From Bacteroidales bacterium (GTDB lineage: Bacteria; Bacteroidota; Bacteroidia; Bacteroidales; F082): DNA of 64,000 nucleotides. Shown here in pieces: positions 57,605 through 64,000 of this stretch. Numbering within the stretch: position 1 is the first letter of the stretch; each line of letters begins with the position of its first letter. The translations under genes and the position numbers were made by a program. The stretch spans positions 21,025 through 85,024 of the forward strand of contig JAFGXS010000071.1 in NCBI GenBank assembly GCA_016936505.1, given 5' to 3'. The notes beneath the pieces are model-generated. The model ran no database searches, had not been told where the DNA came from, and worked only from the letters and a program-made list of their open reading frames with translations.

Positions 57605-58894
57605 ATGCGTATCTCTATTTTAGTCAGCTTTTTCTCGGTTTTTCTTTTTCATTTTTTCTTTTCCTTTTTTCTTTCTGCAAAGCCTTTACATGCACCTGAA
57701 AGTCGTTTTATGACGTTGCAAGGACTGGTGATGACTGGATATCAAGGTTGGTTTAACGCACCAGAAGATGGAGCAAATCGAGGATGGAATCATTATTCCA
57801 AAAATGGCGAATTCAAACCCGGTAAATGCACCATCGATATGTGGCCTGATATGACTGAATATGCCGTCAAATACAAAACAGCTTTCTGCTTAGTCGATGA
57901 CAGTCCGGCATACACATTCAGTTCCTTCGACAAAAGCACAACCGATTTGCATTTTCAATGGATGCAGGATTACGGTATAGATGGAGTTTTTATGCAGCGT
58001 TTTGTGGCCTCCATACGAACAGCTGTTGGTTTGAACCATACCAATACTGTATTAAGAAATGCTGTAGAGGCTGCAGAAAAGACCGATCGAGCTCTTTGCG
58101 TAATGTATGATTTGTCGGGTATGAAACCCCATGAAGTTGATTTGGTTATTGAGGATTGGAAGAACTTAGTAGAAAATCAAAAATTAACGAGTCGAAAGGA
58201 TAATCATTATCTCTACCATCGCAATAAACCGTTAGTTGCTATTTGGGGAATTGGATTTGGCGATGGCCGTTTGTATGGATATTCTGAATGTGAACGGCTG
58301 ATTAATTTCTTTAAAAATGATCCGGTTTATGGTGGATGCTCTATGTTATTAGGTGTGCCTACTCATTGGCGTGAGCTTGGTGTGGATACTGACAAAAACC
58401 CCAAGTTGCATCAGATTATTAAACAAGCCGATGTTGTTCAACCTTGGTTAGTTGGTCGGTTCAACCAAAATTCATATCCAAAATACCATTCTCTCTTGGC
58501 CAAAGATCAAGCATGGTGTCAGGGTTATGACTTGGATTATTTACCTGTTGTTTTTCCAGGATTTACTTGGCACAATATGAATCCTAATTCTCCTTCCAAT
58601 ATGATTCCTCGAAATGGAGGTAAATTTTTCTGGGATCAAATATCTAAATCCATCGAACTGGGATGCAAAATGCTCTACATTGCAATGTTCGATGAAATTG
58701 ATGAAGGAACCGCTATCTTTAAAATTGAAGACGTGCCACCAGTTGGAGAAAGTGTGTTTGTTGGTAATGAGGGATTACCCTCTGACTTGTATTTGTGGTT
58801 AAGTGGGCAGGCAGGTAGAATGCTTCGAAAAGAGATTCTTTTTCAGGATAAGCAACCCAATTATGAAAATGAAAAAATTAATTTAAATAAATAA
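57605..58894 (+). CDS. GH99-like endo-alpha-mannosidase, single-domain, exported
   Basis: This 429-residue protein has an unusually Phe-rich signal peptide (cleavage near LSAK). The GH99-like barrel spans about 38-420, with MTGYQGWFNAPEDG at the start, WMQDYGIDGVFMQRF, VAIWGIGFGDGR, GVPTHWRELG, PVVFPGFTWHN and the FDEIDEGTAIF loop holding two glutamates spaced as in GH99. It is related along its full length to the catalytic part of 48323-50863 but carries neither binding modules nor a sorting domain, so it probably works in the periplasm on imported fragments. It is 9 bases before the GH92 gene: endo-cleavage followed by exo-cleavage is a natural pair. Confidence 0.88.
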   Translation: MRISILVSFFSVFLFHFFFSFFLSAKPLHAPESRFMTLQGLVMTGYQGWFNAPEDGANRGWNHYSKNGEFKPGKCTIDMWPDMTEYAVKYKTAFCLVDDSPAYTFSSFDKSTTDLHFQWMQDYGIDGVFMQRFVASIRTAVGLNHTNTVLRNAVEAAEKTDRALCVMYDLSGMKPHEVDLVIEDWKNLVENQKLTSRKDNHYLYHRNKPLVAIWGIGFGDGRLYGYSECERLINFFKNDPVYGGCSMLLGVPTHWRELGVDTDKNPKLHQIIKQADVVQPWLVGRFNQNSYPKYHSLLAKDQAWCQGYDLDYLPVVFPGFTWHNMNPNSPSNMIPRNGGKFFWDQISKSIELGCKMLYIAMFDEIDEGTAIFKIEDVPPVGESVFVGNEGLPSDLYLWLSGQAGRMLRKEILFQDKQPNYENEKINLNK

Positions 58895-58903
58895 TTCAAA
58901 TTT

Positions 58904-61180
58904 ATGATGCAGAGATTAATATTATTTGCCTGTAGCGCTTTGATTTATGGAAGCTGCTCAAAAGGGGTAGGTGACGACAGAATGATTACCGATCCAGTTG
59001 AATACGTCAACACTTTTATTGGAACAGGTGGACATGGGCATACTTTCCCTGGCGCAACGCTCCCGCATGGAATGGTGCAATTGAGCCCTGATACGCGAAC
59101 TCTTGGATGGGATGCCTGTGGAGGCTATCATTATTCCGATAGTTCAATTATTGGATTTAGTCACACTCATCTGAGTGGTACCGGGATTAGTGATTTGGGT
59201 GATGTGCTTTTTATGCCCTTCACTGGTCAACCTAAGCTTGATCCAGGTGATGTAAGTGATCCCTCTTTAGGGTACCGTTCCCGGTTTAAGCATGAAAGTG
59301 AAATTGCCGAACCTGGTTATTATTGCGTCGATCTTTTGGATTATGGAATTAAGGCTGAACTAACAGCTACCACACGGACCGGATTCCATCGCTACACTTA
59401 TCCTGCGGCTGATCAATCAGGAATTATCATCGATCTTTCCCATAATATTTATCCGGATAGCCGCCCTGAGCATGAATTCAAGATAATCAGTAATACCGAA
59501 ATTCAAGGGCTTAAGCGTTCTTCAGGATGGGCAAAAGATCAATATGTGTATTTCTATGCAAAATTTGATCACCCATTTAGCTGTGAGTTATATGAAAATG
59601 ATAAGTTATTGTCCGATTCATCTCTAGTGGGAGGAAAAAAGGTAAAAGCTGTGTTAAGATTTAACAATAATGATGGAGGCACAGTGTTAGTAAAAGTGGG
59701 TATTTCAGCTGTCGATTATGATGGTGCTCGAAACAATCTGACATTAGAAAATACTGGCTGGGATTTTAATAGCATTCGAGAATCAGCTAAAGCTGTGTGG
59801 AATGATGAATTGAGTAAAATTCAAGTTTCTGGAGGAACCGATGACGAGAAAACTATTTTTTATTCCTCCTTGTACCATACAGCTATCAGTCCTTACACGT
59901 TTAGCGACGTAGATGGTCGGTACCGTGGAATGGATAAGCATATCTATCAATCTGATAAGGTTGTTTACACTGTGTTTTCCTTGTGGGATACTTTTCGGGC
60001 TTTACATCCTTTAAAGGCTATCATCAGTCCTCAACAAAACGCAGATTTTATTAACACGCTATTGACTAAATACGATGAGGGTGGTACATTGCCCATGTGG
60101 GAGCTGGTAGGAAACTATACCGGTTGTATGATTGGCTATCATGCCGTGCCGGTTATTGTGGATGCATATTTGAAAGGAATTCGTGGCTTTGATGTGGATA
60201 AAGCTTATAAGGCAATTGTGGAAGCTTCTGAATATCGAACAGATGGAATTCTTTTCCCTTCAGAAGCCGTAAAGAAAAAGCTGATGCCCCAAGGAAAACA
60301 ATACAATGCAGAATTGGGATATATCCCATGTGATTTGGAAGATGAAGCTGTTTCTAAGGCTCTTGAATATGCATATAATGATTGGTGTATTGCACAAATG
60401 GCAAAGGAATTGGGTAAATCTGATGATTGCCAGAAGTATATGGAGCGATCAAAAAGATATGTTAAATATTACGACTCTCAAACAGGTTTTATGAGAGGGA
60501 AATGCAAAGATGGCAATTGGAGGGAGCCATTTGATCCCCGTTTTGTGCGTCACCGTAAGGATGACTATACTGAGGGAAATGCTTTCCAATGGTCATGGTT
60601 CGTGCCTCATGATGTCGAGGGTTTGATTAATCTAGTTGGTGGTAAAGAAATGTTTATTGCAAAATTGGATACTCTTTTTACTACAGATTCAAATTTGGTT
60701 GGAGATGACGTTTCGAGTGATATTACCGGTATGATTGGGCAGTATGCTCATGGAAATGAACCTAGCCATCATATTAGCCATATGTATAATTTTGTTGGTC
60801 AACCATGGAAAACACAAGAATTGACTGATAAAATCATGAAGGAGCTCTATTTTAACGATCCTAATGGATTGTCTGGTAATGAGGATTGTGGACAAATGTC
60901 GGCCTGGTATGTGCTGAATGCAATGGGATTTTATTCTTTATGTCCTGGTGATCCTTATTATTCTATCGGACGTCCAATTTTCAATAAAGTTGAAATCAAT
61001 CTAGAAAATGGGAAAAAGTTTACCGTAATTGTTCATGGCAACACTCCGGTTAACAAGTATGTCGGTTTGATTAAACTAAATGGGGAAAAACTAGAAAAAC
61101 CATTCTTCACTCATTCAGATGTTTTAAATGGCTCCACCCTTGAATTAACAATGCAGGCAATGCCTAATAAAACAAATTAA
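58904..61180 (+). CDS. GH92 alpha-mannosidase, canonical, lipoprotein
   Basis: This is a calcium-dependent inverting exo-alpha-mannosidase. The protein has 758 residues with a lipobox (YGSC near residue 18). All family segments are present: FIGTGGHGHTFPGATLPHG, QLSPDTRTLGWDACGGYHY, GFSHTHLSGTG in the N-terminal beta domain, and HGNEPSHHISHMYNFVGQPWK with the general acid E619 and NEDCGQMSAWYVLNAMGFY with the base aspartate in the helical domain. It follows the GH99-like gene by 9 bases and probably trims mannose from the products. It contrasts with the divergent GH92 at 15303-17588, which lacks the N-terminal segments. Confidence 0.96.
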   Translation: MMQRLILFACSALIYGSCSKGVGDDRMITDPVEYVNTFIGTGGHGHTFPGATLPHGMVQLSPDTRTLGWDACGGYHYSDSSIIGFSHTHLSGTGISDLGDVLFMPFTGQPKLDPGDVSDPSLGYRSRFKHESEIAEPGYYCVDLLDYGIKAELTATTRTGFHRYTYPAADQSGIIIDLSHNIYPDSRPEHEFKIISNTEIQGLKRSSGWAKDQYVYFYAKFDHPFSCELYENDKLLSDSSLVGGKKVKAVLRFNNNDGGTVLVKVGISAVDYDGARNNLTLENTGWDFNSIRESAKAVWNDELSKIQVSGGTDDEKTIFYSSLYHTAISPYTFSDVDGRYRGMDKHIYQSDKVVYTVFSLWDTFRALHPLKAIISPQQNADFINTLLTKYDEGGTLPMWELVGNYTGCMIGYHAVPVIVDAYLKGIRGFDVDKAYKAIVEASEYRTDGILFPSEAVKKKLMPQGKQYNAELGYIPCDLEDEAVSKALEYAYNDWCIAQMAKELGKSDDCQKYMERSKRYVKYYDSQTGFMRGKCKDGNWREPFDPRFVRHRKDDYTEGNAFQWSWFVPHDVEGLINLVGGKEMFIAKLDTLFTTDSNLVGDDVSSDITGMIGQYAHGNEPSHHISHMYNFVGQPWKTQELTDKIMKELYFNDPNGLSGNEDCGQMSAWYVLNAMGFYSLCPGDPYYSIGRPIFNKVEINLENGKKFTVIVHGNTPVNKYVGLIKLNGEKLEKPFFTHSDVLNGSTLELTMQAMPNKTN

Positions 61181-61203
61181 AAGGCTCAAATTGATTCTTT
61201 GTT

Positions 61204-61260
61204 CGCAGGTTTTTTGAAATTAATCAGAGTTTGCAATCTGTTAAGTGCAAAAAGCCTGCG
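61204..61260 (+). repeat. Inverted repeat after the GH92 gene
   Basis: CGCAGGTTTTTT (61204-61215) pairs with AAAAAGCCTGCG (61249-61260) with one G-T pair and a 33-base loop. No T tract follows the second arm, so termination is doubtful; an mRNA-stabilising hairpin is possible. Confidence 0.4.
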
Positions 61261-61389
61261 GGTATTGATATTTAATTAAATAACCCAATTTGTTAGTCTT
61301 GTCGCGTTGAATAAGTAAGTAATTTGTCAGTTGAGAGGCCAGTCTAGTTTATAAGGCAGAATCTAGAATTTTTATTGCAGCAAATTTAG

Positions 61390-63507
61390 ATGAAAATGAA
61401 AAAAATAGTATTAGCTACATCAATCTTGATGATTAGCCTTTCAAGTCAGTCTCAAAAATTAACTCCAGGTTCACAAATCGATCTTTTAAAACTTGGGAAA
61501 TCAGGTTTGCTTTACGACAATATTAATAGCGTCACCCCCGTAAATGGACTGGTGCGCAGTTATAAACTTGCTTTTCCTGAGTTTGAGAAAGGGGTTATCA
61601 ACAAATCAAATATATGTGGCTGGGTTGATGGCTATGCCACCATGCCTAAGCCATTCAAAAATTTTAAAGAAATTGACATTCAAAAATACGATTCCATTTC
61701 CAATTCGAATTGCAATTTTACCAATGCATTTCAATTAGGATATTACCTTCTTATGAAGCTCAAGGATGGAGGGTATTTGGCCATGTTGCCACTTGTTTCT
61801 GATAGTGTGATGTCGCATATAGTGGTTTATCAGGGAAATCCGTTGCTGAGAATTAGTACGTTTGGTACCGATACATATACCGGAAAAGCGCCGTTATTTT
61901 GTTGGGCTTTTGGAGCCGACCCTTATACTGCCACGCATCAATGCTGGGAATTGGCCGTTAATTCTGAATTCTGTCAAAATAATATCCAGTTTCGTTCAAA
62001 TAAACAATATCCTGAAGTGTTCGAATACCTGGGTTGGTGTACGTGGGAAGCATTCGAGGGGAGTATTACTGAAAGCGTTGTGTCTGACTGTATTAAAAAC
62101 ATGAAGCAAAGTAAAGTACCTGTGCGTTGGGTGATTGTCGACGATGGGTATTTGGATGAAAAAGTTCCCTTTGAAGGAGCAAAACGACAGTTGCTTAGTT
62201 TTGGAGTAAATAAAAAGTTTCCCAATGGTTGGAAGCCCATCACCTCATTAAAGCAAGAAACCGGCGTGAAATGGATGGGAATTTGGCGCAACATGAGTGG
62301 CGGAATGGGAGGGGTAAGCCCCGAACATACCATGACCGACCTGAAAGATAACCTGATGGCCAAAACAGTTAATCGCTTTAATAATTCAACCAAAGAAGGG
62401 TTTACCGAATATTCGATGATTGTAAAACCTGACATGGCCTCGTCTGAAAAGTTTTATTCTGAAATGGTCAACAATACCTTGCAAGGCGGGTTCGATTTTA
62501 TGAAGGTCGATTTTCAAACTTACAATTTTTGGATGTACTCGGGTACCGGCAATGCTGTCAATAGTGCTCACCAGAATAACCAGGCACTTGAAGCAATTTG
62601 CCAATCAAACAAGATGCCTTTGCTTAACTGCATTTCACAATGCAATGTCAATGTTTTTAATACCAAGAATAGTGTAATCAGCCGTGCCAGTGTTGACATC
62701 AAACTCGATAACGACAACATGGCTCGTACCATTCAGGCATATGCCAATAACATGTGGTGGGGCGATATTCTCTTTGGCGATTTAGATATGTATCACACCA
62801 GTAATGAAAAAACAGCACAATACCTAACCATCGCAAGGGCAGTGTCAGGAGGGCCTGTTTATATTTCAGATAAGCCAGAGCATTTTAATGATCAGATAGT
62901 CAAACCTCTTATTTTTAATGATGGCAAAATTATTCGTGCGCTTGCTCCCGCAGTGCCTTTAAGTGAGTCGTTGTTTCAAGGCGCAGAGGATGGATGTTAC
63001 CGGGTAATTGCACCCACACGTCACGGTTCATGTGCCATTGCGGCATTTAATTTTACAGCCAAAGAGAGTGTGCAGGGCATTTTGAGTGCCAATGACTATA
63101 AGTTTGCTGCGGCCAAAGAACAACCGTTTAAAGGCTTGTGGAGTCTGCCTCAAGAGGGTTTGGTGGTTTATGACCAGCAAATGAAAACGGGTTGTCGGTT
63201 AGATGTTGATTATAATTTTAGTATCGACCGAATGAAGGGAAAAATCTTCAATGTGGCACCCGTTAACAATGGCTGGGCCGTAATAGGCCGATCGGATAAA
63301 TATCTGGGCGGTTGTACTTTCCAAATTAAAAAGTGTACGAAGAGCTATCTCGAATTAATTCTAGATGAATCTGGGCCGGTGGTTGTTTTCTGTGACCACT
63401 TTACTCCAAAGATAAATACGGGAAAACTTTCAGCGTTGGGGGCAGGTTTCTATGAAATAGATATTCCTGTTGGCGGCTTGAATAAAAAAATTAAGTTGTG
63501 GAGGTGA
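61390..63507 (+). CDS. GH36-type Sip1/raffinose-synthase-like glycosidase, exported
   Basis: This 705-residue protein has a signal peptide (cleavage near SQSQ). It follows the raffinose synthase/seed imbibition (Sip1) branch of GH36: YLGWCTWEAFEG near residue 220, RWVIVDDGYLDE near 248, GFDFMKVDFQTYNFW with the probable nucleophile Asp near 377, then SRASVDIKLDND. In plant relatives the last segment reads SDDF with the acid/base aspartate; here one of the two aspartates is replaced by Val. LFGDLDMYHTSNEKTAQYL and GGPVYISDKPEHF are also typical. So alpha-galactosidase or transferase activity is probable but may be altered. It could take off alpha-galactose side groups. It is the last gene of the plus-strand series. 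Confidence 0.85.
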   Translation: MKMKKIVLATSILMISLSSQSQKLTPGSQIDLLKLGKSGLLYDNINSVTPVNGLVRSYKLAFPEFEKGVINKSNICGWVDGYATMPKPFKNFKEIDIQKYDSISNSNCNFTNAFQLGYYLLMKLKDGGYLAMLPLVSDSVMSHIVVYQGNPLLRISTFGTDTYTGKAPLFCWAFGADPYTATHQCWELAVNSEFCQNNIQFRSNKQYPEVFEYLGWCTWEAFEGSITESVVSDCIKNMKQSKVPVRWVIVDDGYLDEKVPFEGAKRQLLSFGVNKKFPNGWKPITSLKQETGVKWMGIWRNMSGGMGGVSPEHTMTDLKDNLMAKTVNRFNNSTKEGFTEYSMIVKPDMASSEKFYSEMVNNTLQGGFDFMKVDFQTYNFWMYSGTGNAVNSAHQNNQALEAICQSNKMPLLNCISQCNVNVFNTKNSVISRASVDIKLDNDNMARTIQAYANNMWWGDILFGDLDMYHTSNEKTAQYLTIARAVSGGPVYISDKPEHFNDQIVKPLIFNDGKIIRALAPAVPLSESLFQGAEDGCYRVIAPTRHGSCAIAAFNFTAKESVQGILSANDYKFAAAKEQPFKGLWSLPQEGLVVYDQQMKTGCRLDVDYNFSIDRMKGKIFNVAPVNNGWAVIGRSDKYLGGCTFQIKKCTKSYLELILDESGPVVVFCDHFTPKINTGKLSALGAGFYEIDIPVGGLNKKIKLWR

Positions 63508-63882
63508 ACATTTTTAGCAGAAGAAGTATGATTATTGGGGTTCTGAATTTGATCAATATTGGGCTCCTTAGTTTTAAATGATTAAATTGGATTTTATTAA
63601 TAATCAATTATAAAAAAAGATAGTTCAGGTATTTTGTTTATATTGGATTCTTAACCAACCCAAGCATATTATCAGGATTGTTATTCCTCAACGACAGGGG
63701 AGCCGGAACCATTCTCTTTGACCGATTTGATCCTTTTTTTATCGCTCCCGTCGAACTATACATTGCACTTTTCCCGATAAACTAGCAACAACACTTCCAA
63801 ATAAATCAGTCAATCCGCTTTCATCAGTGTTCCATATCATCCCCTAATCTCAGCCACCACTCATGCACTTCCTGAACCACCT
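63508..63882. other. Region after the GH36-like gene without a clear gene
   Basis: The first part is AT-rich; from about 63690 G+C rises. A minus-strand frame stays open from 63638 to the window edge, but its Trp-, Pro- and Cys-rich translation is less protein-like than another frame that ends at 63883. No terminator was recognised after the GH36-like gene. Confidence 0.4.
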
Positions 63883-64000
63883 TTATCTTCGCAGGCCATC
63901 CCTCAGTTCCTGAAACTCCGCAAGGCCGGTCATAAGGCATTCCTCTTCCTCTTTCGGCAAGCCGGGCGCCAGCCCATGGTGGCAGGTGCAGGAGGCAAAC
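63883..64000 (-). CDS. Possible 3' end of an unknown gene in G+C-rich DNA, 5' end beyond the window
   Basis: On the minus strand a frame enters from the window edge and stops at 63883-63885, giving 38 residues with a hydrophilic helical end (PKEEEECLMTGLAEF then QELRDGLRR). This composition looks like a real protein C-terminus. Codons end mostly in G or C, unlike the other genes here, and the last 160 bases have about 58 percent G+C by hand count. A second minus frame (open to 63638) cannot be excluded. No family was recognised. Confidence 0.35.
   Translation of the reverse strand, partial: FASCTCHHGLAPGLPKEEEECLMTGLAEFQELRDGLRR

Noticed and set aside
61204..61260. Inverted repeat after GH92 as an intrinsic terminator
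   Set aside because: The T run lies within the first arm and none follows the second arm.
1..64000. CRISPR arrays, rRNA or tRNA genes, insertion sequences, phage genes
   Set aside because: I saw no regularly spaced repeats, conserved RNA gene sequences or transposase or integrase domains. This was by reading only and not by a computed search.

Overview
The window comes from a Bacteroidota chromosome, most likely a marine or anoxic-sediment Bacteroidales-type organism (Marinilabiliales or Prolixibacteraceae would fit; the genus cannot be read from the sequence). The reasons are: two SusC/SusD outer-membrane uptake pairs, many signal-peptidase-II lipoproteins, three proteins with C-terminal type IX secretion sorting domains, AT-rich DNA with weak ribosome binding sites, and seven sulfatases that all carry the serine-type active-site motif matured without oxygen. 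A glycyl-radical activase cut by the left edge also points to anaerobic life. I saw no rRNA, tRNA, CRISPR array or intact insertion sequence.

Layout. 1-3344 (+): 3' part of a glycyl-radical-enzyme activase, then a large multidomain secreted sulfatase. 3887-24144 (+): first SusC, SusD and DUF3823 lipoprotein, a terminator, then GH2, sialate-O-acetylesterase-type esterase, an unusual GH92, and four sulfatases of different subtypes. 24383-30157 (-): second SusC/SusD/DUF3823 set, convergent with the first block. 30158-30982 is a gene-poor stretch with possible gene debris. 30983-41185 (-): sugar epimerase/isomerase-like TIM barrel, metallophosphatase, GH38, NRAMP-like transporter, mannose-6-phosphate isomerase, GH43, second metallophosphatase. 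41276-46601 (-): two Gfo/Idh/MocA oxidoreductases, a small membrane protein, an ApbE-like protein and a double DUF1080 (3-keto-glycoside hydrolase family) protein, closed by a strong terminator. 46665-50863 (-): a sulfatase and a secreted GH99-like enzyme. 51143-55733 (+): a secreted beta-helix protein and a membrane-spanning regulator with an outside beta-propeller and an inside SARP-like DNA-binding domain. 56084-63507 (+): sulfatase, second GH99-like enzyme, canonical GH92, and a GH36/raffinose-synthase-like enzyme. The last 160 bases are much richer in G+C and may carry the end of an unrelated gene.

How it works together (inference): GH99, GH92, GH38 and mannose-6-phosphate isomerase together point to an alpha-mannose-rich glycan. 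Seven sulfatases, two metallophosphatases and an esterase suggest that the glycan is sulfated, perhaps also phosphorylated and acylated. Secreted GH99 enzymes would cut it outside, the two SusCD complexes would import pieces, and periplasmic sulfatases and exo-glycosidases would finish the work. Beside this hydrolytic route lies a second, possibly oxidative one: exported NAD(P)-dependent oxidoreductases plus a DUF1080 protein, the set expected for opening glycosidic bonds through 3-keto sugars. The most unusual items are this oxidoreductive module, the NRAMP-like transporter that lacks metal-binding motifs, the propeller-SARP membrane regulator, and the GH92 with an altered N-terminal region.
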